A stretch of 64,000 nucleotides of DNA from Pseudomonas frederiksbergensis (GCF_001952935.1 NZ_CP018319.1:5662001-5726000); one strand, 5' to 3'. Numbered from the stretch's first letter, positions 8,065 to 17,921 are shown. Notes: generated from the letters alone by a model not told the origin. Translations and numbers: made by a program.

Positions 8065-11000
8065 ATGAATTTTTCCCAATTCTTCATTTCACGGCCGATC
8101 TTTGCAGCGGTACTTTCGCTGCTGATCCTGATCGCCGGTGCCATCTCGCTGTTCCAGTTGCCGATCAGCGAATACCCGGAAGTGGTTCCGCCGACCGTTG
8201 TGGTTCGTGCGAACTTCCCGGGTGCCAACCCTAAAGTCATCGGTGAAACCGTGGCCGCTCCATTGGAGCAAGCCATCACCGGCGTCGAGAACATGCTGTA
8301 CATGTCCTCGCAGTCCACCGCTGACGGCAAGATCACCCTGACCATCACCTTTGCGCTGGGCACTGACCTGGACAACGCACAGGTACAGGTGCAGAACCGT
8401 GTAACCCGGACCGAACCCAAACTTCCAGAAGAAGTGACGCGCATCGGTATCACCGTAGACAAGGCGTCGCCCGACCTGACCATGGTTGTGCACTTGACCT
8501 CGCCGGACAAACGCTACGACATGCTCTACCTGTCCAACTACGCCTTGCTCAACATCAAGGATGAGCTGGCGCGTCTGGGTGGTGTCGGTGATGTGCAGCT
8601 GTTCGGCATGGGCGATTACTCGCTGCGGGTCTGGCTCGACCCGAACAAGACCGCTTCGCGCAACCTGACCGCGACCGATGTGGTCACCGCGATTCGTGAA
8701 CAAAACCGTCAAGTAGCGGCCGGTGCCCTGGGCGCTCCGCCTGCGCCGAATGCCACTGCGTTCCAGCTGTCGGTCAACACCCAAGGTCGTCTGGTTTCCG
8801 AAGAAGAGTTCGAGAACATCATCATTCGCTCCGGCGACAATGGTGAAATCACTCGCCTGAAAGACATCGCTCGTATCGAACTCGGCTCCAGCCAATACGC
8901 CCTGCGCTCCTTGCTGAACAACCAACCGGCAGTGGCAATCCCGATCTTCCAGCGCCCTGGCTCCAACGCGATCCAGATCTCCAACGATGTCCGGGAGAAA
9001 ATGGCCGAGCTGAAGAAGAACTTCCCGGAAGGCATGGATTTCAGCATCGTCTATGACCCGACGATCTTCGTGCGCGGCTCCATCGAGGCGGTGGTTCACA
9101 CCCTCTTCGAAGCGCTGATCCTCGTTGTGCTGGTGGTGATCCTGTTCCTGCAAACCTGGCGCGCCTCGATCATTCCGTTGGTGGCGGTGCCGGTTTCGCT
9201 GATCGGTACGTTTGCCGTGATGCACCTGTTCGGCTTCTCGCTGAACGCCCTGTCACTGTTCGGCCTGGTATTGGCCATCGGTATCGTGGTCGACGATGCG
9301 ATCGTGGTGGTGGAGAACGTCGAGCGAAACATCGGGCTCGGATTAACCCCTGTAGAAGCCACCAAGCGTGCGATGCGTGAAGTGACCGGCCCGATCATCG
9401 CAACGGCGCTGGTGCTGTGTGCGGTGTTTATCCCGGCCGCGTTCATCTCCGGGTTGACCGGGCAGTTCTACAAGCAGTTCGCCCTGACCATTGCGATCTC
9501 GACTGTGATCTCGGCGTTCAACTCGCTGACCCTGTCGCCCGCCCTGGCTGCGGTGTTGCTCAAAAGTCATGACGCACCGAAGGACCGTTTCTCCAAGGTT
9601 CTCGACAAGATCTTCGGTGGCTGGCTGTTCCGTCCGTTCAACCGCTTCTTCGACAAGGCCAGCCATGGTTATGTCGGCACTGTAGGCCGGGTTATCCGCA
9701 GCAGCGGTATCGCCTTGCTGGTGTACGCCGGCCTGATGGTGCTGACGTTCTTCGGTTTCTCCAACACCCCGACCGGTTTCGTACCCGGCCAGGACAAGCA
9801 ATACCTGGTGGCCTTCGCGCAACTGCCGGACGCCTCGAGCCTGGACCGTACCGAAGACGTGATCAAACGCATGTCCGACCTGGCCCTGAAACAGCCTGGC
9901 GTGGAAAGTGCGGTGGCCTTCCCTGGCCTGTCGATCAACGGTTTCACCAACAGCCCTAACGCCGGCATCGTGTTCGTCACCCTGAAACCGTTCGACGAGC
10001 GTAAAGACCCGAGCATGTCTGCCGGTGCGATTGCCGGTGCATTGAACGGCCAGTTCGCCGGGATCGAGGAAGCCTACATGGCGATCTTCCCGCCGCCGCC
10101 GGTACAAGGCCTGGGCACCATTGGTGGTTTCCGCCTGCAGATCGAAGACCGGGGCAACCTGGGCTACGACGAGCTGTACAAAGAAACCATGAACATCATC
10201 ACCAAGAGCCACAACGTGCCGGAACTGGCCGCCCTGTTCACCAGCTACACCGTGAACGTGCCGCAGGTCGATGCCGCTATCGACCGCGAAAAAGCCAAGA
10301 CCCACGGCGTGGCCGTCAGCGACATCTTTGACACCCTGCAGATCTACCTGGGTTCGCTGTATGCCAACGACTTCAACCGCTTCGGTCGCACCTACCAGGT
10401 CAACGTTCAGGCTGAACAACAGTTCCGTCTCGAACCCGACCAGATCGGTCAGCTGAAAGTGCGTAACAACAGAGGCGAGATGATCCCGCTGGCGACCTTT
10501 ATCAAGGTCAGCGACACCTCGGGCCCGGACCGCGTGATGCACTACAACGGCTTCATCACCGCTGAAATCAACGGTGCAGCCGCTCCCGGCTACAGCTCCG
10601 GCCAGGCCGAAAAAGCCATCGAGAAACTGCTCAAGGAAGAGCTTCCGAACGGCATGACCTACGAATGGACCGACCTGACCTACCAGCAGATTCTGTCCGG
10701 TAACACCGCACTGTTTGTGTTCCCGCTCTGCGTACTGCTGGCGTTCCTGGTACTCGCGGCTCAATACGAAAGCTGGAGCCTGCCATTGGCGGTGATCCTG
10801 ATCGTACCGATGACCCTGCTGTCGGCCATCACTGGTGTGATTGCTTCGGGAGGCGACAACAACATCTTCACCCAGATCGGTTTGATCGTACTGGTGGGGC
10901 TTGCCTGTAAGAACGCGATTCTGATCGTCGAGTTTGCCAAGGACAAACAGGAGGACGAAGGCATGAACCCGCTCGCGGCGGTGCTCGAAGCTTGCCGCCT

Positions 11001-11247
11001 GCGTCTGCGGCCGATCCTGATGACTTCCTTCGCGTTCATCATGGGGGTTGTGCCTCTGGTGTTCTCCAGCGGTGCCGGTGCCGAAATGCGTCATGCCATG
11101 GGTGTGGCGGTGTTCTCCGGGATGCTCGGGGTGACCTTCTTCGGTCTGTTGCTGACACCTGTGTTCTACGTATTGATTCGTAACTTTGTGGAGCGCGGTG
11201 AAAAGCGCAAAGCGGCCAAGGTCCTGAAACTGGAGGCGCAACAATGA
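8065..11247 (+). CDS. mexF: RND efflux pump inner-membrane transporter MexF
   Basis: This proton-driven drug transporter of 1060 residues belongs to the HAE1-RND family. It shows the expected 12 membrane segments in two repeats, each followed by a large periplasmic loop. TM4 carries the proton-relay pair in GIVVDDAIVVVENV, and the N-terminus (NFSQFFISRPIFAAVLSLL) and porter-domain stretches match MexF. The start lies 15 bases after mexE, and the stop overlaps the oprN start by 4 bases (ATGA), showing translational coupling. There is no frameshift. A long antisense ORF inside it is a shadow. Confidence 0.96.
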   Translation: MNFSQFFISRPIFAAVLSLLILIAGAISLFQLPISEYPEVVPPTVVVRANFPGANPKVIGETVAAPLEQAITGVENMLYMSSQSTADGKITLTITFALGTDLDNAQVQVQNRVTRTEPKLPEEVTRIGITVDKASPDLTMVVHLTSPDKRYDMLYLSNYALLNIKDELARLGGVGDVQLFGMGDYSLRVWLDPNKTASRNLTATDVVTAIREQNRQVAAGALGAPPAPNATAFQLSVNTQGRLVSEEEFENIIIRSGDNGEITRLKDIARIELGSSQYALRSLLNNQPAVAIPIFQRPGSNAIQISNDVREKMAELKKNFPEGMDFSIVYDPTIFVRGSIEAVVHTLFEALILVVLVVILFLQTWRASIIPLVAVPVSLIGTFAVMHLFGFSLNALSLFGLVLAIGIVVDDAIVVVENVERNIGLGLTPVEATKRAMREVTGPIIATALVLCAVFIPAAFISGLTGQFYKQFALTIAISTVISAFNSLTLSPALAAVLLKSHDAPKDRFSKVLDKIFGGWLFRPFNRFFDKASHGYVGTVGRVIRSSGIALLVYAGLMVLTFFGFSNTPTGFVPGQDKQYLVAFAQLPDASSLDRTEDVIKRMSDLALKQPGVESAVAFPGLSINGFTNSPNAGIVFVTLKPFDERKDPSMSAGAIAGALNGQFAGIEEAYMAIFPPPPVQGLGTIGGFRLQIEDRGNLGYDELYKETMNIITKSHNVPELAALFTSYTVNVPQVDAAIDREKAKTHGVAVSDIFDTLQIYLGSLYANDFNRFGRTYQVNVQAEQQFRLEPDQIGQLKVRNNRGEMIPLATFIKVSDTSGPDRVMHYNGFITAEINGAAAPGYSSGQAEKAIEKLLKEELPNGMTYEWTDLTYQQILSGNTALFVFPLCVLLAFLVLAAQYESWSLPLAVILIVPMTLLSAITGVIASGGDNNIFTQIGLIVLVGLACKNAILIVEFAKDKQEDEGMNPLAAVLEACRLRLRPILMTSFAFIMGVVPLVFSSGAGAEMRHAMGVAVFSGMLGVTFFGLLLTPVFYVLIRNFVERGEKRKAAKVLKLEAQQ

Positions 11248-12665
11248 GTCTGAAAGCCTTCCTGCCGAGCCTTCTGGTACTGGCCCTGAGTGCCTGTGCC
11301 GTCGGCCCGGACTACAAGACTCCAGCCACTGAGCCGGCCAACATCACCACCGCCACCGATGGCAGCGCCGGTCAGAAGAACTACGACCGCTCGCGTTTCG
11401 AAGGCATCTGGTGGCAGCAGTTCGAAGACCCGACCCTCAATCAGTTGGTGACTCAATCGCTGCAAGGCAACCGTGATTTGCGCGTGGCCTTCGCTCGCTG
11501 GAAAGCGGCCCGGGCGATTCGCGATGACGTCAGCAATGACGCCATGCCAACCATCACCAGCCGGGCCAGCAGTGACCTGGCCAAGGGTCAGATTCCGGGC
11601 CAGACCACCAAACGGGTCAGTAGCGAACGCTACGACCTGGGCCTCGACATGGCGTGGGAGATCGACCTGTTTGGGCGTATCCAGCGCAACCTGGAATCCG
11701 CTGACGCCGAACAGCAAGCGCTCGAAGCCGATCTGTACCAACTGCAAGTCTCGATGATTGCTGAACTGGTGGATGCCTACGGTCAACTGCGCGGTGCGCA
11801 GCTGCGGGAAAAGATCGCCTTGGCCAACCTGAACAACCAGCAGGAATCGAGCAAGATCACCGTCAGCCTGCGTGATGCCGGCGTCGGCGATCAGCTCGAC
11901 GTGGTCCGCGCCGATGCACGCCTGGCATCCGTCGAAGCCAGCGTGCCGCAATTGCAGGCCGAACAGGTTCGGCAGAAAAACCGCATCGCCACCCTGCTGG
12001 GTGAACGTCCGGACAAGCTGACCGTCGACCTGAGTCCAAAAGATTTGCCGGCGATCGCCAAGGCCCTCCCGATCGGTGATCCGGGTGAACTGCTGCAACG
12101 TCGCCCGGACATTCTCAGCGCCGAGCGCAAACTGGCCTCCGCCACCGCCCGAATCGGCGTGGCCAAGGCTGATTTGTTCCCACGGGTCAGCCTCAGCGGT
12201 TTCCTTGGCTTCACCGCCGGGCGCGGTTCGCAGATCGGTTCCTCGGCGGCCAACGCCTGGGCACTGGGCCCAAGCATTACCTGGGCCGCGTTCGACCTTG
12301 GCAGCGTGCGCGCCCGTCTAAGGGGTGCCGATGCAGATGCCGAAGGCGCCCTGGCGACCTACGAACAGCAAGTCCTGTTGGCGTTGGAAGAATCGGAAAA
12401 CGCCTTCAGCGACTACGGCAAACGGCAACAACGCCTGATCTCACTGATCCGTCAGAGTGAGTCGAGCCGCGCCGCTGCCGACCTGGCGGAAATTCGCTAC
12501 CGCGAAGGCACGGCGGACTTCCTCGTCCTGCTCGATGCCCAGCGTGAGCGTCTGGCGGCAGAAGACACTCAGGCCCAGGCCGAAGTCGATCTGTATCGCG
12601 GCATTGTCGCGATCTACAAAGCCCTGGGCGGTGGCTGGCAACCGGAGACGGTCGCCAGCAAGTAA
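11244..12665 (+). CDS. oprN: Outer-membrane efflux channel OprN
   Basis: This TolC/OprM-family lipoprotein of 473 residues forms the trimeric outer-membrane exit duct of the MexEF pump. The signal ends in a lipobox (LALSACAVGPDYKTP), with Cys near residue 18 as the acylation site. Two outer-membrane efflux repeats follow, including LLQRRPDILSAERKLASATA and FDLGSVRARLRGADADAEGAL. It overlaps the mexF stop by 4 bases. The operon ends 46 bases later at a strong terminator. Confidence 0.94.
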   Translation: MSLKAFLPSLLVLALSACAVGPDYKTPATEPANITTATDGSAGQKNYDRSRFEGIWWQQFEDPTLNQLVTQSLQGNRDLRVAFARWKAARAIRDDVSNDAMPTITSRASSDLAKGQIPGQTTKRVSSERYDLGLDMAWEIDLFGRIQRNLESADAEQQALEADLYQLQVSMIAELVDAYGQLRGAQLREKIALANLNNQQESSKITVSLRDAGVGDQLDVVRADARLASVEASVPQLQAEQVRQKNRIATLLGERPDKLTVDLSPKDLPAIAKALPIGDPGELLQRRPDILSAERKLASATARIGVAKADLFPRVSLSGFLGFTAGRGSQIGSSAANAWALGPSITWAAFDLGSVRARLRGADADAEGALATYEQQVLLALEESENAFSDYGKRQQRLISLIRQSESSRAAADLAEIRYREGTADFLVLLDAQRERLAAEDTQAQAEVDLYRGIVAIYKALGGGWQPETVASK

Positions 12666-12711
12666 AGTTTTAACGAGCTCCTTTGGTTGGCCGCAACCAA
12701 CCAATTCCTTT

Positions 12712-12746
12712 GCCCTGCGCCTCATTCGGTCGCGGGGCTTTTTTTT
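12712..12746 (+). terminator. Rho-independent terminator of mexEF-oprN
   Basis: GCCCTGCG (12712-12719) and CGCGGGGC (12731-12738) form the stem, followed by eight T residues. A second palindrome, GGTTG-GCCG-CAACC, lies just upstream at about 12685-12700. Confidence 0.85.
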
Positions 12747-12911
12747 GCCTGAATTAAGGGATGGGACGCGATCTGTAGGCAAAATCATTGAAAGGCCAGC
12801 CTGCCTCGAATTGCCTGACTGGCGAATTGAACGGCGTCTGGGTTTGACTCACAGCCTTGGCTGACCGAAGCTGGCAACTTTGCAACAGCTTGCCAGCTCC
12901 CGGATTCCTGC

Positions 12912-13967
12912 ATGCCCCAGTCCCGCCGCTACCTGCTCATCAGCCTCTGCGTCCTGTTTGCCTTCGGTCTGGCCTGGTTTTTCCTGCGCAGTACAACCCC
13001 CGCCGTGCCGGAGGCAATCAAGCGTGGCTACAGCGAGGCGCTGAACCAGGCGCGCGCAGGTCAACCTGGCGCAGCGCGAGTTCTCTACCAGCAATTGGGC
13101 CGCCCCGATATATCGCCCAAGCGTCGCGTCTGGTTGCATGCCGAACTGCCCAACTACCCCAGCTCCGTGGCCCTGAAACTGGCGGATGCGGACTTGCAGC
13201 ATGAATCGCCGGACGTGCGCATCGCCGCGATCAAAAGCATCAGCGGTCTGGTGCCTAGCGGCCAGCGCAGCCTGCTGTTGGGCCCGTTACTCGATGACCG
13301 CGAACAGCGCGTGCGCTATGCCGCGGTGAACGCCCTGCTCGGGCTATCGCCGGACGATCTCGGTTTGTACTTCGGGCCGCTGGAGCAAGCCATTGATGCC
13401 TGGGAACAGGACCTTAAGAGCCAGCCGCAAAGCGCCGACAACCAATATCAACTGGCTCGGTTGCATCTGCACAATGCCGAATTGAAAAAGGCGCAGCAGG
13501 CACTGCAGAACACCTTGCGACTTGCGCCCGGCAACCTGCCCGCGCTGGTGATGCAAATCGACGTGCTGGATCGCCTGGGCCAAAACGATGCGGCCCGACA
13601 GCTATTGGCCAAGCAGCTGAAGGCTCAGCCCGACTCGGCCTACCTGCAACATGCCCTGGGACTCTGGCTGTTGCATCACGGGCAAAGCGAGTTCGCCCTG
13701 CTCGGTCTTTCCAAAGCCGTGGAGCTGGAGCCGGACAACAAGGATTACCGCTACGACCTGGCCACCACGCTTCACGATCAACAAGAGCTGGAAGCGGCGC
13801 AGAAACAGTTGCAGGAGATCGTCCAGCGCCACCCGGCCGACCGCAGAGCCCGGGTATTGCTGATCAACTACTGGAAAGAAAGCGGCCAGCTACAGAACGT
13901 GCAGATTCTGTTGGCGCAACTTGAACAACTCAATCCCGACGACCCTGCCCTGCAGCAAGGGCTTTAA
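12912..13967 (+). CDS. Membrane-anchored TPR/HEAT-like repeat protein
   Basis: This is a 351-residue protein of unknown role. One N-terminal membrane anchor (residues about 7-26, LLISLCVLFAFGLAWFFL) precedes a periplasm-facing soluble region. Residues about 85-145 look like HEAT repeats (VRIAAIKSISGLV, QRVRYAAVNALLGL). Residues about 160-345 hold several TPR units (DNQYQLARLHLHNAELKKA, AYLQHALGLWLLHHGQ, DYRYDLATTLHDQQELEAA). Such repeats bind other proteins. The ATG at 12912 was chosen because the anchor begins there; the ribosome-binding site is weak. It is separated from oprN by a terminator. The gap of about 115 bases to the KaiC-like gene leaves co-transcription possible. Confidence 0.8.
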   Translation: MPQSRRYLLISLCVLFAFGLAWFFLRSTTPAVPEAIKRGYSEALNQARAGQPGAARVLYQQLGRPDISPKRRVWLHAELPNYPSSVALKLADADLQHESPDVRIAAIKSISGLVPSGQRSLLLGPLLDDREQRVRYAAVNALLGLSPDDLGLYFGPLEQAIDAWEQDLKSQPQSADNQYQLARLHLHNAELKKAQQALQNTLRLAPGNLPALVMQIDVLDRLGQNDAARQLLAKQLKAQPDSAYLQHALGLWLLHHGQSEFALLGLSKAVELEPDNKDYRYDLATTLHDQQELEAAQKQLQEIVQRHPADRRARVLLINYWKESGQLQNVQILLAQLEQLNPDDPALQQGL

Positions 13968-14082
13968 CAACAACAAAAATTTCGTTGAACTCGTCGTCTC
14001 GACCAAGGGTCAAGAGATCAGGCAGTCCATTCAGGCACTACGGCCTGCTGCCTCGTTTCCCCTAGTCATGAGAGGGCATTTT

Positions 14083-15585
14083 TTGTCTACATCAAACGAG
14101 TTGATCAGTGCAAAAGCCGCCACCGGCATCGAAGGTCTGGATGACATCCTGGCCGGTGGTTTGTCCCGCGGCCATGTGTTTTTACTGGAGGGTGAACCCG
14201 GAACCGGCAAAACCACCGTCGCTTTGCATTTCCTGTTGGCCGGCGCTCGTGCCGGCGAACGCTCGTTGTACATCACCCTGTCCGAGACCGAACGCGAATT
14301 GCGCCAAGGGGCCTTGTCCCATGGTTGGGAGCTGGATGAGAACATCCACATCTTCGAGCTGACGCCCCCGGAAAGCCTGCTCAATGCCGAACATCAGCAA
14401 AGCCTGCTGTATTCCTCGGACCTTGAACTGGGCGAAGCCACCAAGCAGATTTTTGAAGTGGTCGAACGGGTCAAGCCGACTCGTGTGGTGCTCGACAGCC
14501 TTTCCGAGATCCGTTTGCTGGCCCAGAGTTCTTTGCGCTACCGTCGCCAGATCCTCGCGATCAAACACTACTTCGTGCGTTATGACGCCACGGTGGTGTT
14601 GCTGGACGACCTGACCACCGAATCCCTCGATAAAACCGTGCACAGTGTGGCCCACGGGGTGATTCGCCTTGAGGAACTGACCCCCAACTATGGCGCCGAG
14701 CGTCGGCGAATCCGCGTGGTGAAGTACCGTGGCCAGAAGTACCGTGGCGGGTTTCATGACTTCACCATCATGGGCGATGGCGTTCATGTGTTTCCGCGCC
14801 TGGTGGCCGCTGAGCATCGCGGTCGCTATATCCGTCAGCAACTGTCCAGCGGCATCAAGGAAATGGATGCCTTGCTCGGTGGCGGGATCGAGACCGGGTC
14901 CAGCACATTGATCCTCGGCCCTGCCGGGACCGGCAAATCACTGATCTCGATGATCTTCGCCGCTGCCGCCGTGGCCCGTGGCGAAAAAGCCGCGCTGTTC
15001 ATTTTCGATGAAGAGCTCGGGTTGCTGTTCGAGCGCATGAAGAACATCGGCATCGACCTCAAGGCGCTGCAAGACACCGGCAACCTGCTGATCGAGCAGG
15101 TGGACGCGGCCGAGTTGTCCCCCGGAGAGTTTTCCTACCGGGTTCGTCGCTGCGTCGATGACGGCGATATCAAGACGGTCGTGATCGACAGCATCAACGG
15201 CTATCAGGCAGCGATGCCCGAGGAAAACGCGTTGGTACTGCACATGCACGAGTTGCTGCTGTACCTCAATCGCCAGGGTGCCGCGACCTTCATGACCGTC
15301 GCCCAGCATGGGCTGGTCGGCGACATGCAGGCCCCCGTGGACATCACCTATCTGGCCGACACGGTCATCCTGCTGCGCTACTTCGAGGCACTGGGCAAGG
15401 TGCGCCGGGCGATTTCAATCATCAAGAAACGTACGGGCAGCCATGAATCGACCATTCGTGAATACCGCATCAGCGCTCAAGGCATGACCATTGGTGAACC
15501 ACTGGATGCCTTTCAGGGAGTGCTGCGCGGTGTCCCGACCTATCTGGGTGCCAGCAATCCCCTGCTTGAGGAACAAAGCCCGTGA
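14083..15585 (+). CDS. KaiC-like double-domain RecA-superfamily ATPase
   Basis: This protein of about 500 residues has two KaiC/RAD55-type ATPase domains. Walker A motifs are GEPGTGKT (about 37-44) and GPAGTGKS (about 279-286). Each has an acidic strand end typical of KaiC (TLSETERE and FIFDEELG) and a Walker B-like aspartate (RVVLDSLSE and TVVIDSING). KaiC itself is a cyanobacterial clock ATPase and autokinase; non-cyanobacterial homologues are linked to signalling and stress. There is no KaiA or KaiB here. I prefer the TTG at 14083, which has GAGAGG 8 bases upstream; an in-frame ATG at 14068 is the alternative. The stop overlaps a GTG of the following kinase gene, so the two are almost certainly one transcript and may work as a pair. 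Confidence 0.86.
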   Translation: MSTSNELISAKAATGIEGLDDILAGGLSRGHVFLLEGEPGTGKTTVALHFLLAGARAGERSLYITLSETERELRQGALSHGWELDENIHIFELTPPESLLNAEHQQSLLYSSDLELGEATKQIFEVVERVKPTRVVLDSLSEIRLLAQSSLRYRRQILAIKHYFVRYDATVVLLDDLTTESLDKTVHSVAHGVIRLEELTPNYGAERRRIRVVKYRGQKYRGGFHDFTIMGDGVHVFPRLVAAEHRGRYIRQQLSSGIKEMDALLGGGIETGSSTLILGPAGTGKSLISMIFAAAAVARGEKAALFIFDEELGLLFERMKNIGIDLKALQDTGNLLIEQVDAAELSPGEFSYRVRRCVDDGDIKTVVIDSINGYQAAMPEENALVLHMHELLLYLNRQGAATFMTVAQHGLVGDMQAPVDITYLADTVILLRYFEALGKVRRAISIIKKRTGSHESTIREYRISAQGMTIGEPLDAFQGVLRGVPTYLGASNPLLEEQSP

Positions 15586-15599
15586 TCGCCCAGGAAGCG

Positions 15600-17252
15600 A
15601 TGTCCGAGCGCGCGATCATTCTCGCGCCGCTGGGTCGCGACAGCCAGATTGCGCTGCTGATGCTCAACGAAGCGGGCTACGACGGGGTTATCACTCGGGA
15701 CCTGGTGGCATTGTGCAGTGAACTGGAGCAAGGTGCAGGCTTGCTGCTGATCTCGTCCGAAGCCTTGCTGGGCGGTGACCTTGAGCCACTGCTCTTGCTG
15801 ATCGAGCAACAACCGGCCTGGTCCGATCTTCCGATCGTATTGATGACCTACCATGGCGGCCCGGAACAAAACCCGGCGTCGCGCTACGGCCCGCAGCTGG
15901 GGAACGTGACCTTTCTTGAGCGTCCTTTTCACCCGGTCACGTTAATCAGCCTGGTGACCACCGCGTTGCGCGGCCGTCGACGACAGTACGAAGCCAGGGA
16001 CCGGCTGATCGATTTGAGTCAAAGCGAACTGCGGTTGCAGAACACCCTCGAAACCCTCGAACAGCAGGTCGAGGAACGCACCGCCCAGCTACGACACAAT
16101 GAAGAAGCCCTGCGTCAATCGCAGAAAATGGAAGCGGTTGGCCAGCTCACCGGCGGCATTGCCCACGACTTCAACAACATGCTGACCGGCATCATCGGCA
16201 GCCTGGAGCTGCTGCGTCGACGCCTGGCCCGTGGGCGCACTGAAGATCTGGACAGCCTGATCGACCTGGGCGTGACCTCAGCCAACCGCGCGGCAGGCCT
16301 GACCCACCGTTTGCTGGCGTTCTCCCGGCGTCAGTCGCTGGACTCCAAACCCGTGGCAATGAACACCCTGGTGGTGTCCATGGGCGAATTGCTTCAGCGC
16401 AGCATCAACGAAACCATTCAACTGGACATGCAGCTCAACGAGCAACTCTGGGTGGCCGAGGCCGATCCCAATCAACTGGAAAGCGCCCTGCTCAATCTGG
16501 TGATCAATGCTCGGGATGCGATGCCCGATGGCGGCAAACTGGTGGTAAAAACCAGCAATCAGCATTTGGACCTTGAGTTCACCAAGACGCAAAGCAACCT
16601 TCAGCCGGGCGATTACGTGGTGCTGAGCGTCACGGACACCGGCTGTGGCATGCCGCCAAGTACCATCAGCCGAGCCTTTGACCCGTTCTTTACCACCAAA
16701 CCCATCGGTCAAGGCACCGGCCTTGGATTGTCGATGATCTATGGCTTCAGCAAACAATCACGCGGCCACGTCGCCATTCAAAGTGAAGTGGGCGAAGGCA
16801 CCACGGTGAGCCTGTTTCTGCCGCGATGCGGCAGTGACCTGCCTCAGGCCAACCCGGTTAACGTCCAGCACGCGCCATATGCGCGCAATGGCGAAACGGT
16901 GCTGATCGTCGAGGACGATCCGGCGGTGCGGGTGTTGGTCAGTACGGTATTGAGTGACCTGGGTTATGCCTTCGTCGAGGCGGGCGATGCGGACAGCGCC
17001 GTGCCGATTCTCGATTCCGGGCAGCGTATCGATCTGTTGATCAGCGACGTTGGATTGCCCGGCATGAATGGCCGGCAACTGGCGGAAATCGGCCGGCAAT
17101 ACCGGCCGGACCTGAAGGTGTTGTTCATTACCGGATATGCCGAACACGCGGCGGTGCGCGGTGGTTTTCTGGATCCTGGCATGCAGATGATTACCAAGCC
17201 GTTCACCTTCGACCTGTTGACGGCGAAGGTGCGGGAGATGATCAGGATCTGA
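15600..17252 (+). CDS. Hybrid sensor histidine kinase with degenerate N-terminal receiver
   Basis: This is a cytoplasmic hybrid kinase of 550 residues. An N-terminal region of about 125 residues has a receiver-like fold, but the phospho-acceptor strand reads LLLISSEAL, with Ser where Asp is expected. A coiled coil (about 135-175) leads into HisKA (GGIAHDFNNML, His near 189), then HATPase_c (NLVINARDAMPDGG, GTGLGLSMIYGF) and a C-terminal receiver with an intact acidic pocket and DLLISDVGLPGMNG. No membrane segment is present, so the input is probably a protein partner. The ATG at 15600 has AGGAA just upstream; an alternative GTG at 15582 would overlap the KaiC-like stop. Operon partnership suggests that the KaiC-like ATPase feeds this kinase. 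Confidence 0.9.
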   Translation: MSERAIILAPLGRDSQIALLMLNEAGYDGVITRDLVALCSELEQGAGLLLISSEALLGGDLEPLLLLIEQQPAWSDLPIVLMTYHGGPEQNPASRYGPQLGNVTFLERPFHPVTLISLVTTALRGRRRQYEARDRLIDLSQSELRLQNTLETLEQQVEERTAQLRHNEEALRQSQKMEAVGQLTGGIAHDFNNMLTGIIGSLELLRRRLARGRTEDLDSLIDLGVTSANRAAGLTHRLLAFSRRQSLDSKPVAMNTLVVSMGELLQRSINETIQLDMQLNEQLWVAEADPNQLESALLNLVINARDAMPDGGKLVVKTSNQHLDLEFTKTQSNLQPGDYVVLSVTDTGCGMPPSTISRAFDPFFTTKPIGQGTGLGLSMIYGFSKQSRGHVAIQSEVGEGTTVSLFLPRCGSDLPQANPVNVQHAPYARNGETVLIVEDDPAVRVLVSTVLSDLGYAFVEAGDADSAVPILDSGQRIDLLISDVGLPGMNGRQLAEIGRQYRPDLKVLFITGYAEHAAVRGGFLDPGMQMITKPFTFDLLTAKVREMIRI

Positions 17253-17277
17253 ATGCCCCTGCTGCAAACACACCCAT

Positions 17278-17420
17278 ATTTGTGGCGAGGGGGCTTGTCG
17301 GAACGCCGCATCGCCCCGTTCGGCTGCAAAGCAATCGTACATCCAGGCAACGCGGTGTATATGAAAAGGTGTAGGGGCCGCTTCGCGACCCAACGGGGAT
17401 AAATCCCCTCGCCACAAATG
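17278..17420. repeat. REP-type inverted repeat, TTTGTGGCGAGGGG family
   Basis: ATTTGTGGCGAGGGG at 17278-17292 pairs with CCCCTCGCCACAAAT ending at 17420, enclosing about 110 bases that include the frequent motif GGGGCCGCTTCGCGACCC. It lies between convergent signalling genes and may act as a bidirectional terminator. Confidence 0.75.
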
Positions 17421-17466
17421 TTAGGCCCGCGCCTATGTGAACAGCATTACGCTCCTGCAAAGGGAC

Positions 17467-17844
17467 TTACGACAGCATTTCCTGCATCAGTTCCTGCAAC
17501 ACATCCAGATCGAACGGCTTGGCCAGGATCGGCGCCTTACGGGTGATCGGGCTGTCCGTCTCGCGGATCTCCTGCGGATAACCGCTGATAAAGATCACCT
17601 TGAGCTCCGGTCGCAGCTTCACGGCAGGTTCAGCAATCTGCACGCCAGAGATGCCGCCCGGCAGGCGGAAATCGGTGATCATCATGTCCAGGTGCGGTTT
17701 GCTCGACAGGATTTCGAAGGCCTGCTCGCCGTTTTCGGCCTGCAATACCCGGTAGCCCTCACCCGACAGATAGGCCGAAAGCACCATCAGAATCGAGGGG
17801 TCATCTTCGACGATCAATACGACGTCTTGTGCATCTTCACTCAT
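17467..17844 (-). CDS. Single-domain response regulator (CheY-like receiver)
   Basis: This is a stand-alone receiver of 125 residues with no output domain. The acidic pocket is IVEDDPS, the phospho-acceptor Asp lies in MMITDFRLPGG, the switch Ser in VIFISGYP, and the conserved Lys in ILAKPFD. The ATG at 17844 is preceded by AAGG; an upstream TTG at 17865 was rejected. It lies 77 bases downstream of the receiver-kinase gene on the same strand, so it is probably the last gene of that operon and a phosphate acceptor or sink for its kinases. The closest-looking type is the FixJ/CheY-like receivers that accompany hybrid kinases. Confidence 0.9.
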   Translation of the reverse strand: MSEDAQDVVLIVEDDPSILMVLSAYLSGEGYRVLQAENGEQAFEILSSKPHLDMMITDFRLPGGISGVQIAEPAVKLRPELKVIFISGYPQEIRETDSPITRKAPILAKPFDLDVLQELMQEMLS

Positions 17845-17921
17845 GGGAAGCCTTTGTTCGGTCAATAGCTGCTGATACGACCATGGGGCCGATCAGAGGT
17901 TGCGTTTATCTGGCCAGTTTC

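Noticed and set aside
6817..8079. Reverse ORF of 420 codons opposite mexE
   Set aside because: Antisense shadow of the adaptor gene; no recognisable product.
9343..11244. Long reverse ORF (about 633 codons) opposite mexF
   Set aside because: It is antisense to a complete RND pump gene, encodes a His/Gln/Gly-rich product without any family feature, and is the usual shadow of GC-rich coding DNA.
14083..15585. Circadian-clock gene interpretation of the KaiC-like ATPase
   Set aside because: The double KaiC domains alone do not imply a clock; KaiA and KaiB are absent and such ATPases are widespread in non-cyanobacteria.
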